DNA from: CAZQFV01 sp964592645
Lineage (GTDB): Bacteria; Chloroflexota; Chloroflexia; DTKN01
Reading direction: 5' to 3'
NCBI GenBank assembly: GCA_964592645.1
Contig: CAZQFV010000012.1
Coordinates: 1-64,000, forward strand
DNA: 64,000 nucleotides
Made by a program: the position numbers and the translations under genes. A model generated the notes under the pieces. The model was not told the origin of the DNA. It saw only the letters and a program-made list of their open reading frames with translations, and did no database searches. Shown here one piece after another: positions 24,548-32,793 of the stretch (position 1 is the first letter of the stretch; each line of letters opens with the position of its first letter).

Positions 24548-25567
24548 TCAGTGCCTGCGCCGGCCCCCGAGGGGATGGCGTTGGGCGGCCAGTTGGACCA
24601 GGCGGCTGGCCATCGCCGCATAGGAGTAGCCGGCCGCCTGCGCCATCTCGGCCACGCTCGTCCCCCGGCTAAAGTCCGCGTTCGGATTGACATCCAGCAC
24701 GTAAAAGATGCCGTCGCGCAGCCGGATGTCCAGGCGGGCGTAGTCGCGACAGCCGCAGACTCGGTATGTCTTGAGGGCAACCTGTTCCAGGAGGCGGTAT
24801 TCCGCGGGTTCCAAGGGAGCCGGCATGCGCACCTGGATCTGCTCATAGTGCCTCGATCCTGGGTGGAACTTGGAATCGAAGGTACACAGCCGCTCGCGGG
24901 CGTCCTCGAACGCGCTCAAATCCATCTCGGCCGGCGGCAGGAGCCGGACGACACCGTTGCCCCACAGGGCCACGCGGAACTCGCGCCCGTCGATGAAATC
25001 TTCCACCAACGCGGGCTGGGCGAACTCTTCCAGCACATAGGCGATCCGCCGGCAAAGATCGGCGCGCGTATAGACCACCGATTCGGAGGTGATGCCAAAG
25101 CTGCTGTGCTCGCCGGACGGCTTGACGATCGCCGGAAAACATTCCCAGCCATCGGGATCGGCCGACTCGTAGACCGCCCAGCGCGGGGTAGGCAGGCCGT
25201 GGGCATCGAGCCGCCGGTTCACCTGGACCTTGTCCCAACTAAAAGCCAGGGCTTCCGCCGGCGTCCCCGTGTAGACAAAGCCCAGCCGTTCGAGGATGAG
25301 CGGGACAAGGGCCTCGCTGTGCGGCACCCCGGGCAGTTCCTCGCAGATGTTGAGCACGATCACCTTGTCCGGATCGAAACGACGGAGGCGGCCGGCCAAG
25401 TCGGCATCCTGCGCGGGCACGACTGTAACCGCATGCCCGGCTTCCCGCAGGGCGCCGGCGAGGGCGGCAGCCTCTTCCTCCGCCTCCACGATGTCGGCGG
25501 CCGGCCAGCTCATATCCAGGTTGTACAACAGCAGCACGGGCCAAGCGGCGCTGTCATTCCGGTGCAC
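24548..25567 (-). CDS. D-Ala-D-Ala ligase-like ATP-grasp enzyme
   Basis: 339 residues. The N-terminal part carries VIVLNICEELPG and the GFVYTGTPAEALAFSWDKVQ hinge typical of the D-alanine-D-alanine ligase family; FPAIVKPSGEHSSFGI binds ATP, and YARLDIRLRDGIFYVLDVNP with NADFSRG supplies the Mg ligands. It is probably an amide ligase for amino-acid-like substrates rather than the essential Ddl, since it lies with an opine dehydrogenase-like and a mutase-like gene. GTG 25567 is five bases after AAGGAGATGAG-type sequence. First gene of the putative three-gene set. Confidence 0.85.
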   Translation of the reverse strand: MHRNDSAAWPVLLLYNLDMSWPAADIVEAEEEAAALAGALREAGHAVTVVPAQDADLAGRLRRFDPDKVIVLNICEELPGVPHSEALVPLILERLGFVYTGTPAEALAFSWDKVQVNRRLDAHGLPTPRWAVYESADPDGWECFPAIVKPSGEHSSFGITSESVVYTRADLCRRIAYVLEEFAQPALVEDFIDGREFRVALWGNGVVRLLPPAEMDLSAFEDARERLCTFDSKFHPGSRHYEQIQVRMPAPLEPAEYRLLEQVALKTYRVCGCRDYARLDIRLRDGIFYVLDVNPNADFSRGTSVAEMAQAAGYSYAAMASRLVQLAAQRHPLGGRRRH

Positions 25568-25600
25568 CTCATCTCCTTATCGGCCGCGAAACGGTCCGCC

Positions 25601-25620
25601 GGCGAGGGTCCGCCCTCGCC
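25601..25620 (-). terminator. Hairpin between the small protein gene and the ATP-grasp gene
   Basis: A perfect eight-base stem GGCGAGGG/CCCTCGCC with a TCCG loop lies 11 bases past the stop of the gene at 25632-25868 (minus strand) and before the ATP-grasp gene. No U-tract follows, so it may act as a terminator or an attenuator. Confidence 0.45.
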
Positions 25621-25631
25621 AAGGATTGACA

Positions 25632-25868
25632 CTATGGCGCAGGGATCTGCCTGACTTCCAGCAGGGGCAGCCCCAGGTCGCGGATACGCCGGAGGATCCC
25701 GTGCAACGCGGCCTGATCGATCCGCCCGATCAGCGTCGTTACCGGCGCGCCGTCAGGACCGGACCCCGCGCCCATGGTCATTCCGTCCATCCAGTCCGAC
25801 CAACTGGCGTCCAGGTGTCCCTGAATCTGGATCTGGTACAACACCGGTCGATCCCATGTGCGCGGCAT
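25632..25868 (-). CDS. Small conserved protein of a type common in Chloroflexota
   Basis: 78 residues. The pattern YQIQIQGHLDASWSDWMDGM, then TTLIGRIDQAALHGILRRIRDLGLPLLEV, is one I recognise from many Chloroflexota genomes as a short hypothetical protein, often near regulators. It has no Cys motif, signal peptide or membrane segment and looks like an alpha-beta fold. ATG 25868 is preceded by GAGGT at eight bases. Function unknown. Confidence 0.7.
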   Translation of the reverse strand: MPRTWDRPVLYQIQIQGHLDASWSDWMDGMTMGAGSGPDGAPVTTLIGRIDQAALHGILRRIRDLGLPLLEVRQIPAP

Positions 25869-25975
25869 AGGCTGTGTACCTCGAGAACTTGCCGGACGAC
25901 GGGCCGGGTCCTCGTCGCGGATCGTGCCGGTCACGGTCACGCGGACGGCTCCGGTGTCGGCTGGTGCCGTCCTCA

Positions 25976-26032
25976 GTATACCCACTTCCGGGTGCGGCCG
26001 CGTCTACCGAAAGATATATTTTTGGGGTATAC
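25976..26032. promoter_or_regulatory. Spaced inverted repeat GTATACCC/GGGTATAC
   Basis: Two perfect eight-base arms at 25976-25983 and 26025-26032 flank a 41 bp AT-richer stretch with several -10-like sequences. The location, between the small protein gene and the end of the LuxR regulator gene, would suit an operator for the downstream small gene. This is suggestive only. Confidence 0.3.
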
Positions 26033-26052
26033 AACAACCTCTACCGCCCCCC

Positions 26053-26081
26053 CCCCGGCCCGACGGGCAGTCCCGCCGGGG
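26053..26081 (-). terminator. Terminator hairpin of the LuxR-type regulator gene
   Basis: CCCCGGC and GCCGGGG form a seven-base stem with a 15-base loop immediately after the stop codon of the minus-strand gene. The downstream sequence is G-rich rather than U-rich. Confidence 0.45.
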
Positions 26082-28886
26082 TTACGGCGGCGGCAGGAGG
26101 CCCAGCTCCTGGGCCCGCCGCACGGCCTGGGTGCGGTTCTGCACGCCCAGCTTGCTGTAGATACGATGGGCATGGACTTTGGCTGTGCCAAAGGCAATGC
26201 CCAAGTCTACGGCGATCTCCTGGTTGGTGCGCCCCGCGGCGATCAACCGCAGCACCTCGACCTCTCGCCCGGTCAGCGGCTCGGGCAGGGTGCCTCGTGA
26301 AGCGCCCTCCGGCGGCGGGGCCGCGCCAGGAGCAGCCCCCAGCGCCAGGAGCCGGCCGGCATAAGCGCGCGCGCTGCCCCGCATGGCCACATGGTAGAGG
26401 AGCCCCGTCAGCGACTCGCCGTAGTCGAGAAAGATGCGCACATACCCTTCCGGTTCGGCCAGCGCCAGGGCGCGTTCCAGCGCCGCCAGCGCCGGCCCGG
26501 CCTCTCCCAGGGACTGCCGCGCCAGGGCCTCTAGGATGGCCAGTACGATCGCCCGCTCGTTCCAGTTTCCCTCTTCGGCCAGCAAGCGCTGCGTGGAGAG
26601 GAACTGCAGCAGCGCCCGCATGTCCGGCCCATCCTCGGTGCCCTTGCCGCTCTCCTGCCGGGCGATGAGCAGCCGGGCCAGGACCACCTGTTCGCCGTGA
26701 TGCCAATCCTCCTCCAGGTACACGGCCGGCACACCCTGGGCGCCGGCCAGTAGCGCCCGCCTCTCCGCTGCCCACCGCCGGGCGGCCTCCCCATCCTCCG
26801 GCGATCTGCCCGGCCGGATGAAGCGCACCAAGGCGGCCAGCGCCTCGGCGTAGGAATCGGCTCCCCGCCACAGCGGCCGGGCCTGCTCGAGCGCCTCCAG
26901 GGCGCCGGCCGGATCGCCCTGCGCCAACCGCAGGCGGGCCAGGGTAGCGTACGCCCGCACCTGGACCCGGCGTTCCCCGGCCAGCGCCAGCAAAGCCAGG
27001 CCCTTGTCGATCACCGGGCCGGCCTCGGCCAACTCGTTCCACTCTACCAGGATCGCGCCCAACGCGGCGTAGAGGGCGCCGGCCGCGGGGATCGGCCGGC
27101 CCCGTTCCTCGGCCGGCCCGGCAACCTCTCGCAGTGCCTGCCGGCAGAGCCGGGCGGCCTCGCGCAGCCGGCCCTGCTTGGTGAGGATGTAGGTCTGGCG
27201 GTGGACGGCGATCAGCGCCGTGTAGTAGTCTTCGTTGGCTTCCCCGATCCGCTGCGCCTCGGCATAGCCCCGGAGCGCGGCCTCGACTTCCCCCAGACGT
27301 AGGTAGGCCGAGGCCAGGTTCATGGTCAGGAAGCCGCGGAGGCGCAGATCGTCCTCGGCCAGTCCGTCCAACGCCTGACGCGAGAGGTCCACGGCCTCCT
27401 GGGGAGCCGCCAGGTGGAGACGGGCCGCAAAGGCGCGGATCGCCGCCGCGTGTCGGGCCACCGTGTCGGGCAGCGGATCGCCGGGCGCACGGTATCGGAG
27501 GGACTGCTCGGCCTGCCGGAGCTTTTGCTCGACCAGGTCGGGCGCGGGCAGGTGCGCCAGCAGGAGACACCAGGCGTAGATCACCCCCAGAAGCGGGCGG
27601 GAGCGCACCAATTCTTCCGGCAGGGCTTTCATCCACTGGAGGGGCAGCGTGACCTCGCTGCGAAAGATCATCGGCAGGGCGTGCTGCTCGATGATCTCTC
27701 CGGCACGCTCCCAGTCGGCGGCGGCCAGGGCATGGTGGACGGCTTCGGATAGGAACCCATGTTCTTCATACCAGGCGCCGGCCCGCCCGTGCAGGCGGGC
27801 AATGTCCGCTCGGTCCCGCGCCTGCTCCAGGCGGTGCCGGAGGAGTTCGCCAAAGAGAAAGTGGTAACGATACCACTCCCGCCGGTTGTCCAGGGGGACA
27901 ACAAAGAGGTTGGCGCGGTCCAGGCCGGCCAGGATCTCTTGGCTGTCCCCGCGCCCCAGGAGCGCATCGCACAAAGGGGCCGTCAGCCGCTGCAAGATGG
28001 AGGTTTGCAACAGGAAGCTCTGGACAGAGGGCGGCTGTTGGTGCAGGACCTCTTCGACCAGGTAGTCCATGACGTAGCGGTCGTCGCCGGCAAAGGCAGC
28101 GATGAAGGAGTGGGGGTCCGGGTGCCGCTGCAGGGACAGGGCGGCCAGGTGCAGGCCGGCGATCCATCCTTCCGTGCGCTGCTCCAGCGCGGCGATATCC
28201 TCCGGCGCCAGGTTCAGCCCCATGCTCGTGCACAGGAATTCGGCCGCCTCGGCGGCGGTGAAGCGCAAGTCGACGGCGCGGATCTCCAACAGCTCGGCGC
28301 GGGCGCGCCGCCGGGCCAGGGCCAGGGGCGGATTCTCCCGCGTGGAGATCACCAGGTGCACGTTCGGCGGCAGGTTGTCCAGGAGGAAATTGAGGACGCG
28401 GTGCACCTCCATGGCTTCCACCAGGTGGTAATCGTCCAGCACGAGCACCACGGGACGGGGAAAAGCAGCCAGGTTGTTGGCCAGGGCCGTCACGAACCAG
28501 GGACGGACGGCCGGCGGGGGGGACTGCAAGGAAGCGTGCAGCGCCGGACGGATGGGCACGCCGGCCTCCTGCAGCGCCGCCAGGACGTAGCGCCAGAAGC
28601 GCGGCGGGTCGTTGTCGGATTCGTCCACGGAGAGCCAGGCCAGGGCAGGAGCGTCCGGCGGCAGGGGGGCGGCAGCGGCCAGGTCGCGGCCGCCGAGTTG
28701 GGCGATCCATTCGCCGAGCAGGGTGGTCTTGCCAAAGCCGGCCGGGGCCGAGAGCAGCGTCAGCTTGTGGCGCAGGCTCCCCTCCAGGCGCTCAACCAGA
28801 CGGGGACGGACCACTCGTCCCGGGCGGGGCGGGGGAATGGTCAGCTTTGTTGTCAGCAGCGGCGGCGCTGGCGCGTTTTTGCCCAC
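26082..28886 (-). CDS. MalT-like LuxR-family regulator (LAL)
   Basis: 934 residues. The P-loop LLSAPAGFGKTTLLGEW is near residue 50, the Walker B region VVLVLDDYHLVE near 145, followed by a long TPR-like helical sensor region, and a C-terminal LuxR helix-turn-helix (EPLTGREVEVLRLIAAGRTN, then AFGTAKVHAHRIYSKLGV). Proteins of this kind bind an inducer, oligomerise with ATP and activate transcription. The inducer and targets are unknown. GTG 28886 has GAGG just upstream. It is a single-gene unit with its own promoter, and it is divergent from a PadR-led operon. Confidence 0.93.
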   Translation of the reverse strand: MGKNAPAPPLLTTKLTIPPPRPGRVVRPRLVERLEGSLRHKLTLLSAPAGFGKTTLLGEWIAQLGGRDLAAAAPLPPDAPALAWLSVDESDNDPPRFWRYVLAALQEAGVPIRPALHASLQSPPPAVRPWFVTALANNLAAFPRPVVLVLDDYHLVEAMEVHRVLNFLLDNLPPNVHLVISTRENPPLALARRRARAELLEIRAVDLRFTAAEAAEFLCTSMGLNLAPEDIAALEQRTEGWIAGLHLAALSLQRHPDPHSFIAAFAGDDRYVMDYLVEEVLHQQPPSVQSFLLQTSILQRLTAPLCDALLGRGDSQEILAGLDRANLFVVPLDNRREWYRYHFLFGELLRHRLEQARDRADIARLHGRAGAWYEEHGFLSEAVHHALAAADWERAGEIIEQHALPMIFRSEVTLPLQWMKALPEELVRSRPLLGVIYAWCLLLAHLPAPDLVEQKLRQAEQSLRYRAPGDPLPDTVARHAAAIRAFAARLHLAAPQEAVDLSRQALDGLAEDDLRLRGFLTMNLASAYLRLGEVEAALRGYAEAQRIGEANEDYYTALIAVHRQTYILTKQGRLREAARLCRQALREVAGPAEERGRPIPAAGALYAALGAILVEWNELAEAGPVIDKGLALLALAGERRVQVRAYATLARLRLAQGDPAGALEALEQARPLWRGADSYAEALAALVRFIRPGRSPEDGEAARRWAAERRALLAGAQGVPAVYLEEDWHHGEQVVLARLLIARQESGKGTEDGPDMRALLQFLSTQRLLAEEGNWNERAIVLAILEALARQSLGEAGPALAALERALALAEPEGYVRIFLDYGESLTGLLYHVAMRGSARAYAGRLLALGAAPGAAPPPEGASRGTLPEPLTGREVEVLRLIAAGRTNQEIAVDLGIAFGTAKVHAHRIYSKLGVQNRTQAVRRAQELGLLPPP

Positions 28887-28915
28887 GGTCTTGCCTCGGC
28901 GTCAGGACTGCCCGA

Positions 28916-28944
28916 ATTGTACCATCGCGGCGCAGTCCATGCAA
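28916..28944 (-). promoter_or_regulatory. Promoter of the LuxR-type regulator gene
   Basis: Minus-strand TTGCAT and TACAAT spaced by exactly 17 bp, 30 bp upstream of the GTG. A 15-base palindrome CTCCTCCAGGAGGAG lies just upstream at 28951-28965. Confidence 0.55.
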
Positions 28945-29016
28945 CCTGGTCTCCTCCAGGAGGAGCGTGGTTCGATCCGGGGAAGCGACCCCTCTCCTGG
29001 GCACCCATGGAATCAC

Positions 29017-29035
29017 TACTGATAATAAATCAGTA
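29017..29035. promoter_or_regulatory. Putative operator upstream of padR (7-5-7 inverted repeat)
   Basis: TACTGAT-AATAA-ATCAGTA is a perfect inverted repeat 15 bp upstream of the -35 box of the PadR promoter, in the 220 bp divergent region. It is a candidate binding site for the PadR product or for another regulator. Confidence 0.5.
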
Positions 29036-29050
29036 ATATACAATCCTCTA

Positions 29051-29079
29051 TTGACAAAACTAGAATAGTGTGCTATAAT
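29051..29079 (+). promoter_or_regulatory. Consensus promoter of the PadR-led operon
   Basis: Perfect TTGACA at 29051-29056 and perfect TATAAT at 29074-29079 with a 17 bp spacer and an extended TGTGC before the -10. The same core AGTGTGCTATAA recurs at the second padR gene (50033-50061). Confidence 0.85.
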
Positions 29080-29105
29080 GGGCAGGCAACAAAGGAGGTA
29101 GCGAG

Positions 29106-29489
29106 ATGCCTGGAAGACAAGGTTGGCGATGGGGACGACCCCGGAGAGCAGTACGGATGCTCGAGCCGATCTTGCTGCTCCTGCTGCACCAGGATGCTGC
29201 CCACGGCTATACCCTGCTGGAGCAAGTGCCCGGCTTTGGACTGGCGGGATTGCACCCGAGCGTCATCTACCGGGCGCTAAACGATATGGAGATGCGGGGG
29301 TGGCTCTCTTCCTCATGGGATGGGCAGGCCGCCCAGGGCCCACCGCGGCGGGTCTACCGTCTCACCGCTCTGGGCAATGAGGCCCTATTCGCCTGGATCA
29401 AGGAGCTGGAGGAGTTGCAGTCCAGGGTCGCGCAAATCCTAGAGTCCTATTATCGGCACATGAGGGAAGGGAAAGGGGAACATCACTAA
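29106..29489 (+). CDS. PadR-family transcriptional regulator
   Basis: 127 residues. The winged helix is clear: MLEPILLLLLHQDAAHGYTL, then LHPSVIYRALNDMEMRGWL and PPRRVYRLTALG, followed by a C-terminal dimerisation helix. PadR proteins usually repress their own operon and are released by a small ligand. AAAGGAGGT is six bases upstream of the ATG. It heads the metallocofactor island and has a near-consensus promoter that would need repression, in line with control by the inverted repeat upstream. The ligand is unknown. Confidence 0.9.
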   Translation: MPGRQGWRWGRPRRAVRMLEPILLLLLHQDAAHGYTLLEQVPGFGLAGLHPSVIYRALNDMEMRGWLSSSWDGQAAQGPPRRVYRLTALGNEALFAWIKELEELQSRVAQILESYYRHMREGKGEHH

Positions 29490-29596
29490 ACGCTGCGCGC
29501 AACCCGCCGGCCGAACCAGCTCCAGGCCGGGGGTGGAGCGGAAATACAGAATCGTCGGCAGGCGACACTGCCGCGAACGCGAGGGCAATTCGATAA

Positions 29597-29626
29597 GGGT
29601 CCGGCGGCCGGCCGGCCGCCGGACCC
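29597..29626. repeat. Perfect 30 bp palindrome before the DUF5320 gene
   Basis: A fully self-complementary 15-base arm pair (GGGTCCGGCGGCCGG and complement) ends about five bases before the ribosome site of the next gene. It may act as attenuator or terminator after padR, or as an RNA stability hairpin. Confidence 0.6.
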
Positions 29627-29645
29627 AAGAAAGGAGGTGAACGAA

Positions 29646-30002
29646 ATGCCTGGTGGAGATCGAACAGGACCACGAGGAATGGGGCCGATGACCGGCCGCG
29701 CGGCCGGCTACTGTGCCGGCGCCGGCGTGCCCGGTTACGCCAACCCCATCCCGGGACGCGGTGTGGGCTGGGGCGGGGGCGGCGGCTGGGTCCGCGGCAA
29801 CCGCTGGCGGCACTGGTACTATGCCACCGGCCTGCCCGGCTGGGCCCGCATGGGCTATGCGCCCCCTTGGGCCGCCGCGCCGATGGCCGCCCCGCCGCCG
29901 GATGAGCAGGAGGCCAGCTACCTGAAACAGCAGGCCGCCTACCTGCAGCAGCAACTGGAGGCCATCAACCGGCGGATCCAGGAATTGGAAAAGCAAGAGT
30001 AG
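29646..30002 (+). CDS. DUF5320-family small protein with C-terminal coiled coil
   Basis: 118 residues. The N-terminus (MPGGDRTGPRGMGPMTGRAA, then GYC) and the central YYATGLPGWARMGY are the marks of DUF5320 proteins, which occur beside NifX-like and Mrp genes in anaerobes. The middle is Gly-rich, and the last 35 residues (EASYLKQQAAYLQQQLEAIN) form a coiled coil. One Cys only. AAAGGAGGTGA precedes ATG 29646. Function unknown; its context points to metal-cluster assembly. Confidence 0.8.
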   Translation: MPGGDRTGPRGMGPMTGRAAGYCAGAGVPGYANPIPGRGVGWGGGGGWVRGNRWRHWYYATGLPGWARMGYAPPWAAAPMAAPPPDEQEASYLKQQAAYLQQQLEAINRRIQELEKQE

Positions 30003-30021
30003 TCGTTCCGGGAAAGGTACC

Positions 30022-30062
30022 GCGGGGCGGGTGCTGCCGCCGAATGGTGCTACCCGCCCCGC
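30022..30062 (+). terminator. Hairpin after the DUF5320 gene
   Basis: An eleven-base perfect stem GCGGGGCGGGT/ACCCGCCCCGC with a 19-base loop starts 20 bases past the stop codon. It may end or attenuate transcripts before mrp. Confidence 0.55.
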
Positions 30063-30133
30063 GCGCCTCGGCGCGTGGTTGAGGTTATCTCCCACGCGAC
30101 GGATGTAGCGCCCGACGATCGCAAGGAGCTTTT

Positions 30134-31240
30134 ATGGCTACTACTGAACAGATTCTCAACACCCTGAAAAAAGTGAGCCATCCCGAGCTGGGCCGCGACC
30201 TGGTCGCGCTGGGTATGATCCGGGATGTCCAAGCCGAGGAAGGCGTCGTCCGCATCGGCCTGGCGCTTCCGGCCATGAACATCCCGATCCGGGATGACCT
30301 GATCCGACTCGTGCGGGAGGCCGTGGCGCAGGTTGGCCCGGACATGGAGGTCCAGGTGGACGTGGTCGAAATGACCCAAGAAGAGCGCGTCGCCTTCCTG
30401 GAGACCGCCGACGAGATTCTCCAGCAATCCAGGCCCCAGAACAAGATCGAGCGCGTGATCGCCGTGGTGAGCGGCAAGGGCGGCGTGGGCAAGTCGCTGG
30501 TGACCGCCCTATTGGCTACAGCGCTAAAGCGACAGGGGAAAGAGGTGGGTATACTGGACGCCGACATCACCGGCCCCAGCCAGCCCAAGATCTTTGGCCT
30601 CAGCCAGGTGCCGATTATGGGCCCGCTGGGCATTACGCCGGTCAAGACCCGCACCGGTATCCGGATGATGTCCATCAACCTGCTTCTGCCCAATGAGGAC
30701 GAAGCGGTCATCTGGCGCGGGCCCCTGATCGGCAACGCCATCCAGCAGTTCTGGAACGAGGTCTCCTGGGGAGCGCTGGACTTTTTAGTCGTGGACCTTC
30801 CGCCGGGCACCTCGGATGCTTCCTTGACGGTGATGCAGTCCATCCCTCTCAATGGAATTGTCCTGGTCACCTCGCCGCAGGACCTAGCGGGGATGGTGGT
30901 CCGCAAGGCGGCCCGCATGGCCCAGCAGATGCGGGTGCCGATCCTGGGCCTGATAGAGAACATGAGCTACGTGGCCTGCCCCAAGTGCGGCGAACGGATC
31001 GAGGTCTTTGGGCCCAGCCAGGCTACACACACTGCCCTCCAGATCGGCGTGCCGGTACTGGGGGAAATCGCGCTCGATCCAGAGCTCTCCCGGCGCTGCG
31101 ACGCCGGAGAGATCGAGGACTATCCGGCCGAGGTCTTTGCCGAGATCGCGGCGCAGGTCATCAAACGGACGCCAACCGTGAAGACGACGCCGATCTTTCC
31201 GCAGGCCCCGGCGCGCGCGTCCCAATCCAAGAACAAGTAG
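30134..31240 (+). CDS. Mrp/ApbC (NBP35-type) Fe-S cluster carrier ATPase
   Basis: 368 residues. An N-terminal DUF59/MIP18 domain (residues 1-90, KKVSHPELGRDLVALGMI) is followed by the deviant Walker A SGKGGVGKS at 113-121, a Walker B-like DFLVVDLPPGTSDAS and the cluster-binding CPKC in SYVACPKCGERIEVFG. Such proteins hold a 4Fe-4S cluster between two subunits and hand it to target enzymes. AAGGAGC precedes the ATG. It heads a tight series of cofactor-assembly genes in the same direction. Confidence 0.93.
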   Translation: MATTEQILNTLKKVSHPELGRDLVALGMIRDVQAEEGVVRIGLALPAMNIPIRDDLIRLVREAVAQVGPDMEVQVDVVEMTQEERVAFLETADEILQQSRPQNKIERVIAVVSGKGGVGKSLVTALLATALKRQGKEVGILDADITGPSQPKIFGLSQVPIMGPLGITPVKTRTGIRMMSINLLLPNEDEAVIWRGPLIGNAIQQFWNEVSWGALDFLVVDLPPGTSDASLTVMQSIPLNGIVLVTSPQDLAGMVVRKAARMAQQMRVPILGLIENMSYVACPKCGERIEVFGPSQATHTALQIGVPVLGEIALDPELSRRCDAGEIEDYPAEVFAEIAAQVIKRTPTVKTTPIFPQAPARASQSKNK

Positions 31241-31255
31241 ATCGGAGGAAGCCTC

Positions 31256-31777
31256 ATGCGTATTGTCGTGACAGCCGATGGCGCGGGACTCGACGCGCCG
31301 GCCAGCCCCGTCTTTGGGCGCTGCCAGAGCTATGTCTTTGTGGATACGGAGACCTTGCAGTGGGAGGCGGTCGAGAACCCCGCCCGCGGAGCCGCCGGAG
31401 GGGCCGGTATCCAGGCGGCCCAGTTTATCATCGAACGCGGCGCCCAGGCCGTGGTGACGGGCCAGGTCGGGCCCAACGCCATAGGGGTCTTTCAGGCCGC
31501 CGGTGTGCCGGTCTACCTGTTTCCCGGTGGCACGGTGCGCCAGGCCGTCGCCTCGTTCCAGGCCGGGTCCCTGTCGCCTGCCCAGGTGGGCGGCCGGGGG
31601 CGGGGCAAAGGAGGAGGGGAGGGAGGCGCCGGGATGGCGCCGGCGCCCGCTCCGATCACCCCGACCGGCCCATCCCGGGCCGAAACCCTCGCCAAGTTGC
31701 AGGAAACGGCCGAAGCGCTGCGCCGGCAACTGGCCCAGTTGATGGATGAGATCGACCGACTGTCAGCAAAGGAGTAA
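31256..31777 (+). CDS. NifX/NafY-like cofactor-binding protein 1
   Basis: 173 residues. The first 110 have the dinitrogenase Fe-Mo cofactor biosynthesis fold (MRIVVTADGAGLDAPASPVF, then GAQAVVTGQVGPNAIGVFQA). In nitrogen fixers these domains carry NifB cofactor or similar clusters; homologues outside nif clusters are common in anaerobes and probably bind other clusters. A low-complexity linker and a C-terminal coiled coil (LAKLQETAEALRRQLAQLMD) follow. AGGAGG-like sequence precedes the ATG, 15 bases after mrp. No nitrogenase gene is in the window. Confidence 0.85.
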   Translation: MRIVVTADGAGLDAPASPVFGRCQSYVFVDTETLQWEAVENPARGAAGGAGIQAAQFIIERGAQAVVTGQVGPNAIGVFQAAGVPVYLFPGGTVRQAVASFQAGSLSPAQVGGRGRGKGGGEGGAGMAPAPAPITPTGPSRAETLAKLQETAEALRRQLAQLMDEIDRLSAKE

Positions 31778-31781
31778 ACCC

Positions 31782-32273
31782 ATGCGTATCGCCGTTTCCG
31801 CCGATAGTAATGACGGGCTGGACAGCGTCGTCAGCCCGCACTTTGGGCGCTGCCCCTACTATGTGCTTGTCGATGTCGAGGACCGTCAGGTGCGGCAAGT
31901 CCAGGCCGTACCGAACCCGTACTATGCTCAGCATGCCCCTGGAGTCGTGCCCGAGTTCATCCACCGCCAGGGCGCCCATGTTATGCTCACCGGCGGTATG
32001 GGCGGGCGGGCCATCGCCTTTTTCCAGGAGTATGGCATCGAGCCGGTGACCGGGGCCTCCGGCACGGTGCGCCGGGCGCTCGAACAGTACCTGCACGGTG
32101 CGCTGCAGGGAGCTGCTCCATGCCACGAGAGCGTGGCCCACGGCCACGGGCAGCCCGCCGGCGCCGTGGAATATGAGCAGGACGAGGTCGGCCGCCTGCG
32201 GGAGGAAATCGAGATGCTCCAACGGCAGTTGGAGGAAGCCCGCGCCCGCCTGGACGGGCTGGCAACAAGGTAG
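31782..32273 (+). CDS. NifX/NafY-like cofactor-binding protein 2
   Basis: 163 residues. It has the same fold as the preceding gene (MRIAVSADSNDGLDSVVSPH, then HVMLTGGMGGRAIAFFQ), with a His-rich linker (CHESVAHGHGQ) that could bind metal and a C-terminal coiled coil (EVGRLREEIEMLQRQLEEAR). ATG 31782 lies four bases after the previous stop with AAAGGAG upstream. The pair probably arose by duplication and may form heteromers. Confidence 0.85.
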   Translation: MRIAVSADSNDGLDSVVSPHFGRCPYYVLVDVEDRQVRQVQAVPNPYYAQHAPGVVPEFIHRQGAHVMLTGGMGGRAIAFFQEYGIEPVTGASGTVRRALEQYLHGALQGAAPCHESVAHGHGQPAGAVEYEQDEVGRLREEIEMLQRQLEEARARLDGLATR

Positions 32274-32282
32274 GTGTCCTGT

Positions 32283-32750
32283 ATGGCGGACGATTTCGAC
32301 CGCGCCATGGCCGAGCTGCAAAAACAAGTCGTCCGGGATGCGCGGAGCTACTTTTCGGACAAGGTCGTCGAAGAGGCCTACCATCCCAAGAACATGGGCC
32401 TGATGATGGAACCGGATGGTTGGGGCAGCGCCGTGGGGCTCTGCGGCGACACGATGGAGATCTACCTGCGACTGAACGGGCGGCGCATCGTCAAAGCGGC
32501 CTTTATCACCGATGGCTGCGGACCGACCGTGGCCTGCGGCAGCAAGTTGACCCAGATGGCCGAGGGCCTGTCCCTGGAAGAGGCCGGGGCGATCACCCCG
32601 GAAGACCTGATCGCGGCGTTGGACGGTTTGCCGGAAGAACACCGACACTGCGCCGAACTGGCAGTCAACACGCTGCGGGAGGCCATCGCCGACTGCGGTC
32701 GGGAGGACAAAACGACTCAGGCGGGCACCGCGGAGTCCGAACATCAATAG
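32283..32750 (+). CDS. NifU-like Fe-S scaffold (IscU-fold) protein
   Basis: 155 residues. Three scaffold cysteines are visible in the expected places: GLCGDTMEIYL, TDGCGPTVACGSKLTQM and HRHCAELAVNTLREAI. HPKNMGLMMEPDG is also typical of the NifU N-terminal family in anaerobes. It would assemble a cluster for transfer by Mrp or the MinD-like proteins nearby. ATG 32283 is favoured; a GTG at 32274 is an alternative. No cysteine desulfurase is in the window, so sulfur must come from elsewhere. Confidence 0.85.
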   Translation: MADDFDRAMAELQKQVVRDARSYFSDKVVEEAYHPKNMGLMMEPDGWGSAVGLCGDTMEIYLRLNGRRIVKAAFITDGCGPTVACGSKLTQMAEGLSLEEAGAITPEDLIAALDGLPEEHRHCAELAVNTLREAIADCGREDKTTQAGTAESEHQ

Positions 32751-32793
32751 TTCGTGCCCTGGAAGATTCGAAGGACAAGAGGAGGTAATTGAG

